From: Streptomyces thermodiastaticus | GTDB lineage: Bacteria; Actinomycetota; Actinomycetes; Streptomycetales; Streptomycetaceae | Assembly (NCBI RefSeq): GCF_014656135.1 | Contig: NZ_BNBV01000006.1 | Span: 62,001-126,000 of the forward strand | Length of the DNA: 64,000 bases | Direction of reading: 5' to 3' | In this document: positions 17,935 to 27,517 of the stretch, in pieces | Layout of the letters: every line of letters begins with the position of its first letter | Position numbering within the stretch: position 1 is the stretch's first letter | Translations under genes and position numbers: made by a program | The notes under the pieces: model-generated | The model's input: only the letters and a program-made list of their open reading frames with translations | The model's database searches: none | What the model was told of the DNA's origin: nothing

Positions 17935-19445
17935 GAGGCGGTCTCCCGCTTGTCGGTGGCGTACGCGTGGCGGTACAGCGCCAGGGACGGGGCGCAGCGG
18001 CCGGACGGTTCCCGCAGATGGAGATCGTCCAGCAGGCTGTAGGCCCAGGTGCGTCCGAGCCGGCGGCTCCATTCGAACGGGCCGAGCGGGTAGTTGACGC
18101 CCAGTCGCATCGCGGTGTCGACGTCCTCCTCGGTGGCCACGCCCTTGGCCACGGCGTCGTAGGCGAGGTCCACGATACGGGCGACCGTACGCGCGACGAT
18201 CATGCCGGGGACGTCCCCGATGACGCTGACCTTCTTGCCGAGCGCCTGGAACAGGCCGGTGGCCTCCGCCAGCACCTGCGGCGAGGTGTCCTGGGAGGCG
18301 GACAGGGCGATGCGGGTGGCCCGGCGGTAGTCCAGCGCCAGGTCGAAGTGGACGACGTCACGGAACTCCGCGGAGGTCCGGCCGTCGGCCGGCACCAGAT
18401 GACCGCCGCTGGGCAGCACCAGGCGGGTGCCGTTGTCCTCGTCCTTCTCGCGGACGGTGATACCCGCCTCGCGGATCATGGGGAGCAGCTCGCCGGCGGG
18501 TCCCAGGTCGCCCTCGGCGACCACGTGCGCGGGGGGCTCGGCCGCGTCGGCGGTGTGCGGCTCGGGACGCTCGGCGCCCTCCGTGTAGTCGTACCAGCCG
18601 CGCCCGGTCTTGCGGCCCAGGCGGCCGGACTCGACCAGCCGGCGCTGGGCGAGCGACGGCGTGAAGCGGACGTCCTGGAAGAAGGAGCGCCACACCGAGT
18701 GCGTCACCGCCTCGTTGACGTCCTGCCCGATCAGATCGGTCAGTTCGAACGCCCCCATCCGGAATCCGCCGCTCTCGCGCAGCACGGCGTCGATGGTGGC
18801 GGGGTCGGCGGCCTGGGCCTCGTAGACGGCGAAGGCCTCGGCGTAGAAGGGGCGCGCGATGCGGTTGACGATGAAGCCGGGGGTGTCGGCGCAGGCGACC
18901 GGGGTCTTGCCCCAGGCGCGGGCCGTCTCGTACGCGCGGGTGGCCGACGTGACGTCGGTGGCGAACCCGGAGACCACCTCGACCAGCGGCATCAGCGGAG
19001 CCGGGTTGAAGAAGTGCAGGCCGACGAAGCGGCCCGGGACGCGCAGCGCCCCGCCGATGGCGGTCACCGACAGGGAGGAGGTGTTGGTGGCCAGCAGGCA
19101 TGCGTCGCCGACGATGTCCTCCAGCTCGCGCAGCAGCTCCTGCTTCACGTCCAGCTGCTCCAGGACGGCCTCCACGACCAGCGCGGAGTCCGCGAGCGCG
19201 GCGAGGCTGTCCACAGGCTGAAGACGGGCGCGGGCGGCGTCCCGTTCCGCGGGGCTGAGCCGGTCCTTGGCGACGAGCCGGTCGAGCCGGGCGCCGATCG
19301 CGGCGGCCGCCTCCCGTGCCCGGCCGGGCACGGCGTCGTACAGCCGTACGGGGTGGCCGGCCACCAGCGCGACCTGGGCGATGCCCTGGCCCATGGTGCC
19401 GGTGCCGACGACGGCCACGGGGCTGCTGAGGTCGAGTGCTGTCAT
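17931..19445 (-). CDS. paaH: 3-hydroxyacyl-CoA dehydrogenase of phenylacetate catabolism
   Basis: 504 aa, longer than the 280-aa single-domain enzymes. The NAD domain starts VAVVGTGTMGQGIAQVAL and is followed by the 3HCDH C-terminal domain with PGFIVNRIARPFY. A second C-terminal dimerisation module near residues 390-500 (PGMIVARTVARIVD) completes it. This duplicated layout is that of PaaH, which oxidises 3-hydroxyadipyl-CoA to 3-oxoadipyl-CoA. The ATG at 19445 has GGGAGGA 8 bases upstream. It is divergent from paaN across a shared PaaR-type operator. Confidence 0.88.
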   Translation of the reverse strand: MTALDLSSPVAVVGTGTMGQGIAQVALVAGHPVRLYDAVPGRAREAAAAIGARLDRLVAKDRLSPAERDAARARLQPVDSLAALADSALVVEAVLEQLDVKQELLRELEDIVGDACLLATNTSSLSVTAIGGALRVPGRFVGLHFFNPAPLMPLVEVVSGFATDVTSATRAYETARAWGKTPVACADTPGFIVNRIARPFYAEAFAVYEAQAADPATIDAVLRESGGFRMGAFELTDLIGQDVNEAVTHSVWRSFFQDVRFTPSLAQRRLVESGRLGRKTGRGWYDYTEGAERPEPHTADAAEPPAHVVAEGDLGPAGELLPMIREAGITVREKDEDNGTRLVLPSGGHLVPADGRTSAEFRDVVHFDLALDYRRATRIALSASQDTSPQVLAEATGLFQALGKKVSVIGDVPGMIVARTVARIVDLAYDAVAKGVATEEDVDTAMRLGVNYPLGPFEWSRRLGRTWAYSLLDDLHLREPSGRCAPSLALYRHAYATDKRETAS

Positions 19446-19468
19446 GTGCGCGATCCTCCCGCACGGCG

Positions 19469-19477
19469 TTGTCCACA
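19469..19477 (+). other. DnaA box in the paaH-paaN intergenic region
   Basis: TTGTCCACA, an exact Streptomyces DnaA box, 59 bp from the PaaR-type operator. Confidence 0.5.
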
Positions 19478-19527
19478 ACTGCGGCGGACCCCCAGGTCCG
19501 GCTTTTCCACACCACGCGCCGAAGCCC

Positions 19528-19555
19528 TTGCCCCGACCGATCGTTCGGTTACTCT
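19528..19555 (+). promoter_or_regulatory. Promoter and PaaR-type operator for paaN and paaH
   Basis: ACCGATCGTTCGGT at 19536-19549 matches ACCGNNCGNNCGGT exactly. It fills the spacer between TTGCCC (19528-19533) and TACTCT (19550-19555), the best plus-strand promoter. This is a repressor position expected to shut off both divergent transcripts. Confidence 0.65.
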
Positions 19556-19638
19556 AGCTCTGACCGGCTGTTCCTGCCCATGTTTCCGCCAGTCACCAGC
19601 TCGACGAGGAGCTTTCGACGACGAGGAGTTGGTCCCGC

Positions 19639-21330
19639 ATGGCCGCCGCACTCACCGTGGACGAGCTGATCGCCCGGCACCGGCCCACCCTGGACCAGGC
19701 GCTGGAGGCGATCCGCACGCGCGCGTACTGGTCGCCCCACCCCGAACACCCCAAGGCGTACGGGGAGCACGGCAGCCTGGACGCCGCTGCCGGCAAGGCG
19801 GCCTTCGACGCCCTGCTGGGCAGCCGCCTGGACCTCGGCCAGCCCGGCACGGACGGCTGGGTCGGCGGCGAGGTCTCGCCCTACGGCCTCGACCTGGGCG
19901 TGGAGTACCCGCACGCGGACCCCGACGTGCTGCTGCCCGCCATGAAGGCCGGCCAGGGCGCCTGGCGCGACGCGGGCCCCGAGGCGCGCGCCGTGGTCTG
20001 TCTGGAGATCCTCAAGCGCATCAGCAACCGCACGCACGAATTCGCCCACGCCGTCATGCACACCTCCGGCCAGGCGTTCGTCATGGCCTTCCAGGCCGGC
20101 GGCGCGCACGCCCAGGACCGCGGCCTGGAGGCGGTGGCGTACGCCTACGCCGAGCAGGTGCGCACCCCCGACGCCGCCGAATGGACCAAGCCGCAGGGCA
20201 AGCGGGACCCGCTCGCCCTCACCAAGCGGTTCACCCCGGTCCCGCGCGGCATCGGCCTGGTCATCGGCTGCAACACCTTCCCGACGTGGAACGGCTATCC
20301 GGGCCTGTTCGCCTCCCTCGCCACCGGCAACGCGGTCCTGGTCAAGCCGCACCCGCGGGCGGTGCTGCCGCTGGCCCTCACGGTGAAGACCGCCCGTGAG
20401 GTGCTCGCCGAGGCCGGCTTCGACCCCAACCTCGTGGCGCTGGCGGCCGAGCGTCCCGGCGAGGGCATCGCCAAGACCCTCGCCACCCGCCCCGAGATCA
20501 AGATCATCGACTACACGGGCTCCACCGCCTTCGGCGACTGGCTGGAGACCCACGCCCGCCAGGCCCAGGTCTTCACGGAGAAGGCCGGCGTCAACACGGT
20601 GATCGTGCAGTCCACCGACAACTATCAGGGCATGCTCGCCAACCTGGCCTTCTCGCTGTCCCTGTACAGCGGCCAGATGTGCACCACCCCGCAGAACCTG
20701 CTGATCCCCCGGGACGGCATCCGCACCGACGCCGGCCACAAGACGTTCGACGAGGTCACCGCCGACCTCGCCCAGGCGGTCGATGGCCTGCTCGGCGACG
20801 ACGCACGGGCCAACGCCCTGCTCGGCGCCATCGTCAACCCGGACGTGAAGGCCCGCTTGGAGGCCGCGGCCTTGCTCGGCGAAGTCGCCCTGCCCTCCCG
20901 GGAGATCACCAACCCGGACTTCCCGAAGGCCGTCGTGCGCACGCCGGTGATCGTGAAGCTGGACGGCTCCAAGCCCGACGCCGAAGCCGCGTACATGAGC
21001 GAGTGCTTCGGGCCGGTCTCCTTCGCCGTCGCCGTCGACTCCGCCGACGCCGCGGTGGAGCTGCTGCGGCGCACCGTCCGCGAGAAGGGCGCGATGACCG
21101 TCGGCGCCTACACCACGGACGCGGAGGTGGAGCGGAAGATCGAGGAGGTCTGCCTGGAGGAGGCCGCCCAGCTGTCGTTCAACCTCACCGGCGGGGTGTA
21201 CGTGAACCAGACGGCCGCCTTCTCCGACTTCCACGGCTCCGGCGGCAACCCGGCGGCCAACGCCACGCTCACCGACGGCGCGTTCGTGGCGAGCCGCTTC
21301 CGGGTGGTGGAGGTCCGCCGCGAGGCATAG
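19639..21330 (+). CDS. paaN: Phenylacetic acid degradation protein PaaN (aldehyde dehydrogenase type)
   Basis: 563 aa member of the PaaN/aldehyde dehydrogenase superfamily. The presumed catalytic Cys lies in SLYSGQMCTTPQN, and the NAD-binding region includes IDYTGSTAFGDW. PaaN oxidises the ring-opened semialdehyde formed from phenylacetyl-CoA epoxide. It lacks the C-terminal hydratase domain of E. coli PaaZ, so a separate hydratase is needed. The ATG at 19639 follows GAGGAG at 10 bases. The last codons and stop are the first copy of a 28-bp tandem repeat. Confidence 0.88.
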   Translation: MAAALTVDELIARHRPTLDQALEAIRTRAYWSPHPEHPKAYGEHGSLDAAAGKAAFDALLGSRLDLGQPGTDGWVGGEVSPYGLDLGVEYPHADPDVLLPAMKAGQGAWRDAGPEARAVVCLEILKRISNRTHEFAHAVMHTSGQAFVMAFQAGGAHAQDRGLEAVAYAYAEQVRTPDAAEWTKPQGKRDPLALTKRFTPVPRGIGLVIGCNTFPTWNGYPGLFASLATGNAVLVKPHPRAVLPLALTVKTAREVLAEAGFDPNLVALAAERPGEGIAKTLATRPEIKIIDYTGSTAFGDWLETHARQAQVFTEKAGVNTVIVQSTDNYQGMLANLAFSLSLYSGQMCTTPQNLLIPRDGIRTDAGHKTFDEVTADLAQAVDGLLGDDARANALLGAIVNPDVKARLEAAALLGEVALPSREITNPDFPKAVVRTPVIVKLDGSKPDAEAAYMSECFGPVSFAVAVDSADAAVELLRRTVREKGAMTVGAYTTDAEVERKIEEVCLEEAAQLSFNLTGGVYVNQTAAFSDFHGSGGNPAANATLTDGAFVASRFRVVEVRREA

Positions 21331-21421
21331 CGACCGGGAGGTCCGCCGCGAGGCACAGCGGCCGGGAGGTCCGCCGCGAGGCACAGCGGCCGGGAGGTCC
21401 GCCGCGAGGCACAGCGGCCGG
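21310..21421 (+). repeat. Four 28-bp tandem repeats beginning inside the paaN 3' end
   Basis: Units occupy 21310-21337, 21338-21365, 21366-21393 and 21394-21421. The unit begins GAGGTCCGCCGCGAGGCA. Copy 1 is coding (EVRREA, then TAG) and differs at two bases from the other three, which are identical and non-coding. The array looks like amplification of the gene's own 3' end. Confidence 0.95.
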
Positions 21422-21520
21422 GAGGGTCAAGGGGCCGGTGGGCCGGCAGCTGCGGGGGTCAGGGTCAGCAGCGCCGCGCCCTGGCCCCCGACCCGCGGGC
21501 TGTGTCGGGGGCACGGCGCC

Positions 21521-22270
21521 TCACGGCGCGGACGCGCCCCCGCCGGCGCTCCAGTGGTACAGCGCCATGGCCACGCTGGTGGCCAGGTTGTAGCTGGAGA
21601 CCTTGGGGCGCATCGGCAGCGCCAGCAGGTGGTCGGTGCGTGCCCGCAGCCACGCGGACAGTCCGCTGCGTTCCGATCCGAAGGCGAGCACGGCGTCGTC
21701 GGGCAGTTTCACCCCGCGGATGTCCTCGCCCTCCGGGTCGAGCGCGAACAGCGGTCCGCGCGGCAGCTCCTCCACGGTCAGCCGCTCCACGACGGTCGCG
21801 AAGTGCAGCCCCGCCCCGCCGCGCACCACCGTGGGATGCCACGGGTCGAGGGTCCCGGTGGTGACCACGCCGGTCGCGCCGAAGCCGGCGGCCAGCCGGA
21901 CCACCGCGCCCGCGTTGCCCAGGTTGCGCGGCTGGTCCAGGACGACGACGGGCGCGCTCCGGGGCAGCTCGAGGGTCCGCAGGTTGTCCTGGCGGCTGGG
22001 CCGCACGGCCAGGGCCGCGACGGCGGTGGGGTGCGGCCTGGGCACCAGGGACCGGTACGTCTCCTCGGGCACCTCGGTCAGCAGGGTGTCCAGCCGGTCC
22101 TGGACGTCCGGCGCCAGCTCCTCGGCGAGGGCGAGCGCCGCCCGCCGGTCCGTGGTGACCGCCACGGGCACCTCGGCCCCGAAGCGCACCGCATGCTTCA
22201 GAGCGTGGAAGCCGTCGAGCAGCACGCAGCCGCCGGCGAGCCGGTGCCAGGAGCTGAGCGGGTCGGTCAT
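21521..22270 (-). CDS. SpoU/TrmH-family RNA 2'-O-methyltransferase
   Basis: 249 aa knotted (SPOUT) methyltransferase. The three family motifs are visible: NLGNAGAVVR, LAFGSERSGL and LPMRPKVSSYNLATSVAMAL. It should methylate a ribose in tRNA or rRNA using S-adenosylmethionine. The target base cannot be told. The ATG at 22270 overlaps the HTTM gene stop as ATGA. A TAGGCT hexamer 7 bases upstream could also give a separate leaderless transcript. It is the last gene of the DUF5819-HTTM-SpoU operon and converges on paaN. Confidence 0.88.
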   Translation of the reverse strand: MTDPLSSWHRLAGGCVLLDGFHALKHAVRFGAEVPVAVTTDRRAALALAEELAPDVQDRLDTLLTEVPEETYRSLVPRPHPTAVAALAVRPSRQDNLRTLELPRSAPVVVLDQPRNLGNAGAVVRLAAGFGATGVVTTGTLDPWHPTVVRGGAGLHFATVVERLTVEELPRGPLFALDPEGEDIRGVKLPDDAVLAFGSERSGLSAWLRARTDHLLALPMRPKVSSYNLATSVAMALYHWSAGGGASAP

Positions 22271-23481
22271 GCCGGGAAGCCTACGCGGTCGGGCTCACCG
22301 TCCCGGCCGGCGCTCTCCTCGGCCGGAGCACCGCGGTCCCGGCGCCGGATGCGCAGGCGGTCCCGCGCACGCGTGGCCCATCCCTCGACGCGGCGCAGGA
22401 AGGAGGTGGGCAGGAACACGGCGTCGGCCGCGATCATCGCCAGGGAGAAGAACGGCAGACCAAGGACCACCGCGATCACCGCGTGTTCGATCATCAGAAC
22501 CACCAGCAGCACGTTCTTCACCCGCCGGTTGAACAGGGTGAAGGGGAAGGCGACCTGCGCGATCACCGTGCCGTACGTCACCAGCATCACCAGCGTGCCG
22601 CTGGCGGACAGCAGCCCGGCCAGCCCGGGCCACGGCGAGAAGTAGTCCAGGTGCAGCGGGTAGTACACGGCGGTGCCGTCCTGCCACCGCGACCCCTGGA
22701 TCTTGTACCAGCCGGCCGTCGCGTAGATCAGGCACGCCTCGGCCATGATCACCACCAGCGCACCGTTGTGCACGAGGTTCGCCACGACGTCCAGCAGGAT
22801 CCGCGGCTGCACCCACCGCGCGCTCCGCCCCACCGCCCACCACAGTCCCTGGGCGGCCCACACCGTCCACAGGATCGCGGGCACCAGCCACTCCCCCTGC
22901 ACCCGCCCCGCCACGGTGACCGCGGCCAGCACCGCGCCGAGCCCGCACCACAACACCGGCCCCACCGGGTCGCGCACCCGCTCCCCGCGCGCACACGCCG
23001 CCCGCTCACGCCGCACCCGCCGCGCGTCCAGCGACCACACCTGCCCGCACCGCGTGAACACCAGATACAGCGCCATCAGATGCACGACGTTGTCGCCGCC
23101 GTCGCCGACGAACACACTGCGGTTCTGCAGCGACAGCACACCGACCATGAACAGCACCGACACGGTGCGCGTCCGCCAGCCCAGCACCAGCAGCGCACTC
23201 GACAGCACCGCCAGCGCGTAGACGGTCTCGAACCACAGCTGACCGCGGAACCACATCAGCGCGGTGAACGCCCCGTTCTCCGTGGTCAGCCGGTGCGCGA
23301 GAGCCCAGCTCCAGGGACCGTCGGGGCCGTACAGCTCCTGCCGGTGCGGATACTCCCGCAGCAGGAACACCAGCCACGTCAAGGCGAAGCCGATACGGAC
23401 CACGGCCGTCTGGTACGGCCCCAGGGCCACGTCCGTGACCCGGCCCAGCAGGCGCGACACCGGTATCACCCGACGGTTCAC
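22267..23481 (-). CDS. HTTM-domain membrane protein (vitamin K-dependent gamma-carboxylase-like)
   Basis: 404 aa polytopic membrane protein with about 7-8 hydrophobic helices. It matches the HTTM (horizontally transferred transmembrane) family: ALTWLVFLLREYP in the first helix, a conserved YATAGWYKIQGSRWQDGTA block and a later HLDYFSPWP. The family is named for its similarity to vertebrate gamma-glutamyl carboxylase, and its bacterial role is unknown. The GTG at 23481 overlaps the DUF5819 stop as GTGA. The C-terminal tail is Arg-rich and cytoplasmic. Confidence 0.85.
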   Translation of the reverse strand: MNRRVIPVSRLLGRVTDVALGPYQTAVVRIGFALTWLVFLLREYPHRQELYGPDGPWSWALAHRLTTENGAFTALMWFRGQLWFETVYALAVLSSALLVLGWRTRTVSVLFMVGVLSLQNRSVFVGDGGDNVVHLMALYLVFTRCGQVWSLDARRVRRERAACARGERVRDPVGPVLWCGLGAVLAAVTVAGRVQGEWLVPAILWTVWAAQGLWWAVGRSARWVQPRILLDVVANLVHNGALVVIMAEACLIYATAGWYKIQGSRWQDGTAVYYPLHLDYFSPWPGLAGLLSASGTLVMLVTYGTVIAQVAFPFTLFNRRVKNVLLVVLMIEHAVIAVVLGLPFFSLAMIAADAVFLPTSFLRRVEGWATRARDRLRIRRRDRGAPAEESAGRDGEPDRVGFPA

Positions 23482-24413
23482 CGCACACCACCCCCGGCCT
23501 CACCAGCAGGCACCGTCCACCACGGCAGCAGCCGGTCCACGGGCGCCGTCGACGCCTTCTCCTCGCTCCACGGCGGCGGCTTCACCTCGGTGCTCCGTAT
23601 CCGTATCTGGATGCGCGTGAGGTCCTCCCGCGGGGCGGCGGCGTGCACGCGCTCCAGGCGCAGAACGGCGATGCGGCGCAGATACTCCTCGGACAGCTCG
23701 CCGCGCAGGCCGGCCGGGCGGTTGCCGGCGTCGTGCGTGCCGGCGTAGAAGTCCACGGCACGGCGCAGCTCGTTCTGCTGGGTGTGGCTGGGCAGCAGAT
23801 TGCCGCTGATGTCCCTCCCGTCCTGGGCGGACAGGTCGTACCAGCCGGTGGTGAGGGTGTCCCCGGCCTCCGTGCGGACCTGGGCGCGCACCTGCACCGT
23901 GATGTTCTGCTGCAGCGGGTTGGGCGCGAACAGCTTCCAGTTCTGCTCGAACTCCGGGTAGACCCAGGCGTCGACGGCGTCGGCGTGGCGCTTGCTCACC
24001 GTGTTCGCGGGCGCGACGGACAGGAACACCATCCCCAGGTGCACACAGGCGACCACGGCGACGGCGACGGCCGCCACCGCCGCTACCGCCCGGCAGCGGG
24101 GGGAGAGAGCGGCCAGACCGGTGGCCGGGACCGGCTGCCGGCCGGTGCAACCGCTCCCGGCGGCCGCCCCGGACGGCATCTCGGGGCCGGGCTCCGCGTC
24201 CGTCGCCTCGGCACCGGCGATCCCGTGCTGCCTTTCGGGACCGGCGGTCCCCGGCCCTTCCTGACCGGCGGTCCCCTCCGGCCTGCTTCGACCGGCGGTC
24301 CCTTCCGGCTTTCCGGGACCGGCGGTCTCATGCCGTTGCCCGGGGACGGGCGGCGACTTCGTCCGTCCACCCGGCCCGGCCGGGGCACCCGGGTCCCCGT
24401 CGTACGCGTCCAT
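23478..24413 (-). CDS. DUF5819-family membrane-anchored protein
   Basis: 311 aa. An approximately 105-residue cytoplasmic Pro/Gly-rich tail has imperfect GTAG-type repeats. One membrane helix lies at about 108-132. An outer beta-rich domain of about 175 residues carries the conserved block [19 protein letters not shown]. This matches DUF5819, which is regularly found beside HTTM proteins. Function is unknown, and the pair may form one membrane complex. The ATG at 24413 follows GGGGACAGGCGG. Longer upstream starts lie in non-conserved sequence. Confidence 0.75.
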   Translation of the reverse strand: MDAYDGDPGAPAGPGGRTKSPPVPGQRHETAGPGKPEGTAGRSRPEGTAGQEGPGTAGPERQHGIAGAEATDAEPGPEMPSGAAAGSGCTGRQPVPATGLAALSPRCRAVAAVAAVAVAVVACVHLGMVFLSVAPANTVSKRHADAVDAWVYPEFEQNWKLFAPNPLQQNITVQVRAQVRTEAGDTLTTGWYDLSAQDGRDISGNLLPSHTQQNELRRAVDFYAGTHDAGNRPAGLRGELSEEYLRRIAVLRLERVHAAAPREDLTRIQIRIRSTEVKPPPWSEEKASTAPVDRLLPWWTVPAGEAGGGVR

Positions 24414-24874
24414 CCGCCTGTCCCCGATTCCGTTCGTCGTGCCGGCCCCACGGCCGCCTGTTCGCTCGTACGGCCGGGCACGGCACTGCGCCCGCACGGG
24501 CCGTCCGCTGCCGCACGCCGCACGCCGCACGGAACGGTACTCACGCGCGCCCCACCGGCACAGCCCCGCCCCGGTTGCCGCGCCCCGGGATCGGGACCGA
24601 GTGCTTCGCCGCTGGGCCGGCCTTCACCCGCCTGGCGTCACCGATGCCTGCCCGCATCCGGTGTGTCCCGCTGTCCGGTGCGCCGCACGGGCCGCGGCGG
24701 TGCGGGACCGGGACGCGGAGCAGACTCCGTGCAGCCTGTCCACCGGGTCTGACCGCGGTTTTCCACAGGCGCCCGAAGCAGTTGACACCCCTGGCGGCAC
24801 GCCGCACCATGGAACTCGCCCAAACCGAACGATCGGTCGGGACGACGACGACAGCCGAGGTCGAGGGGGACAGC
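24414..24874. promoter_or_regulatory. 461-bp divergent promoter region (DUF5819 operon and paaA)
   Basis: No gene is called. The right part holds the paaA promoter and operator (separate entry) and a near-match DnaA box, TTTTCCACA, at 24759-24767. Nothing clear was seen for the minus-strand operon. Confidence 0.5.
24782..24837 (+). promoter_or_regulatory. paaA promoter with perfect PaaR-type operator
   Basis: TTGACA at 24782-24787 is followed after 17 bp by CACCAT at 24805-24810. The palindrome ACCGAACGATCGGT at 24824-24837 begins just downstream of the likely transcription start. It is the exact reverse complement of the box at 19536. Confidence 0.65.
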
Positions 24875-25926
<1,052 letters not shown>

Positions 25927-25930
<4 letters not shown>

Positions 25931-26214
25931 CCCACACCGACTGGCCCCTGTGGGAGGTCTTCGTGCGCTCCCGGCGCGGACTGTCCCACACCCATGCCGG
26001 CAGCCTGCACGCCCCGGACGCGGAGATGGCGCTGCGCAACGCCCGCGATCTGTACACCCGGCGCGGCGAGGGCGTCTCCATCTGGGTCGTGCCGTCCGCG
26101 GCGATCACCGCCTCGTCGCCCGACGAGAAGGACCCCTTCTTCGAGCCGTCCGCCGACAAGCCCTACCGGCACCCGACGTTCTACGAGATCCCGGAAGGGG
26201 TGAAGCACCTGTGA
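25927..26214 (+). CDS. paaB: 1,2-phenylacetyl-CoA epoxidase subunit PaaB
   Basis: 95 aa small structural subunit with the family start [20 protein letters not shown]. It bridges PaaAC heterodimers in the epoxidase and has no catalytic residues. The ATG at 25927 overlaps the paaA stop as ATGA. Confidence 0.93.
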
Positions 26215-26930
26215 CGGCCACCGTCCCCACGACCGCCGCCCTCGCCCTGGGCGACGACGCTCTGGTGCTCTCCCACCGGCTCGCGGAGTGGACGGGGCAC
26301 GCGCCTGTCCTCGAGGAGGAGGTCGCCCTCGTCAACATAGCCCTCGACCTGCTCGGCCAGGCCCGGTTCCTGCTGTCGATGGCCGGCGACGAGGACGAGC
26401 TGGCCTATCTGCGGGAGGAACGCGCCTTCACCAACCTCCAGCTCGTGGAGCAGCCGAACGGCGACTTCGCCCACACCATCGCCCGCCAGCTGTACTTCTC
26501 CGCCTATCAGCACCTGCTGTACGGGCAACTGGCCGACGGCGACGGCCCGTTCGCCCCGCTGGCCATCAAGGCCGTGCACGAGGTCGCCTACCACCGCGAC
26601 CACGCCGAGCAGTGGACGCTGCGGCTCGGCGACGGCACCGACGTCAGTCACGAGCGGATGCAGCGGGCCTGCGAGGCGCTGTGGCGGTTCACTGGTGAGA
26701 TGTTCCAGCCCGTCGAGGGTCTCGACGTGGACTGGGCCGCACTGGAGGCCACCTGGCTGGACACCGTGGGCGACGTGCTGCGGCGGGCCACGCTGACCCT
26801 GCCCGAGGGACCGCGCCGGGGGGCGTGGTCGGCGGGCGCGGGCCGGCAGGGCCTGCACACCGAGCCGTTCGGGCGGATGCTCGCCGAGATGCAGCATCTG
26901 CACCGCAGCCATCCGGGGGCGTCATGGTGA
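26211..26930 (+). CDS. paaC: 1,2-phenylacetyl-CoA epoxidase subunit PaaC
   Basis: 239 aa ferritin-like four-helix subunit that pairs with PaaA. It has the fold pattern LSHRLAEWTGHAPVLEEEVA and VHEVAYHRDHAEQW, but the metal site is not the active one in this family. The GTG at 26211 overlaps the paaB stop as GTGA. The C-terminal FGRMLAEMQHLHRSHPGA is conserved. Confidence 0.93.
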   Translation: MTATVPTTAALALGDDALVLSHRLAEWTGHAPVLEEEVALVNIALDLLGQARFLLSMAGDEDELAYLREERAFTNLQLVEQPNGDFAHTIARQLYFSAYQHLLYGQLADGDGPFAPLAIKAVHEVAYHRDHAEQWTLRLGDGTDVSHERMQRACEALWRFTGEMFQPVEGLDVDWAALEATWLDTVGDVLRRATLTLPEGPRRGAWSAGAGRQGLHTEPFGRMLAEMQHLHRSHPGASW

Positions 26931-27517
26931 CCACGACGGCGCTGGAGGCCGAGCTGCTGCGGCTGGCCGGCTCGGTGCCCGACCCCGAACTGCCTGTACT
27001 GACCCTCGAGGACCTGGGCGTGGTCCGCGCGGTGCATCTGCGCGGCGCCGACGCGGTCGAGGTCGAGCTGACCCCGACGTACACCGGCTGCCCGGCCGTC
27101 GAGGCGATGTCGCGGGACATCGAGCGGGTGCTGCGCGAGCACGGTATGCGGGAGGTTGCCGTCCGCACGGTGCTCTCGCCCGCCTGGTCGACCGACGACA
27201 TCACGCCCGAGGGCCGGCGCAAGCTGCGGGAGTCGGGCATCGCGCCGCCCCGGGTCCGCGCGGCCGGCGGCCCGGTCTCCCTGGCACTCGGCCCGACCCG
27301 CACCCGCTCTTCCCACCCGTCCGGACCCGCGGGCACCGACCCGGCCGCGGGCTCCGCGGTGTCCCGGGCCGCCACCGGCCCCGTCGAGCCGGTCGCATGC
27401 CCCCACTGCGGGTCGGCCGACACCGAGCTGCTGAGCCGGTTCTCCTCCACCGCCTGCAAGGCGCTGCGGCGCTGCAGGGCCTGCGAGAACCCCTTCGACC
27501 ATTTCAAGGAGGTCTGA
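26924..27517 (+). CDS. paaD: PaaD, maturation factor of the phenylacetyl-CoA epoxidase
   Basis: 197 aa. The N-terminal MIP18/DUF59 domain has VPDPELPVLTLEDLGVVR and TPTYTGCPAVEAM. The C-terminal zinc-ribbon-like Cys cluster begins CPHCGS and ends CRACENPFDHFKEV. It is needed for metal or Fe-S assembly on the epoxidase system. The ATG at 26924 overlaps paaC by 7 bases. The GTG at 26927 would give the 4-base overlap typical of this operon and is an equal alternative. Confidence 0.9.
   Translation: MVTTTALEAELLRLAGSVPDPELPVLTLEDLGVVRAVHLRGADAVEVELTPTYTGCPAVEAMSRDIERVLREHGMREVAVRTVLSPAWSTDDITPEGRRKLRESGIAPPRVRAAGGPVSLALGPTRTRSSHPSGPAGTDPAAGSAVSRAATGPVEPVACPHCGSADTELLSRFSSTACKALRRCRACENPFDHFKEV

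Noticed and set aside
24220..24345. Repeated GACCGGCGGTC sequences
   Set aside because: They lie inside the coding part of the DUF5819 gene and encode imperfect GTAG-type repeats, not a separate element.
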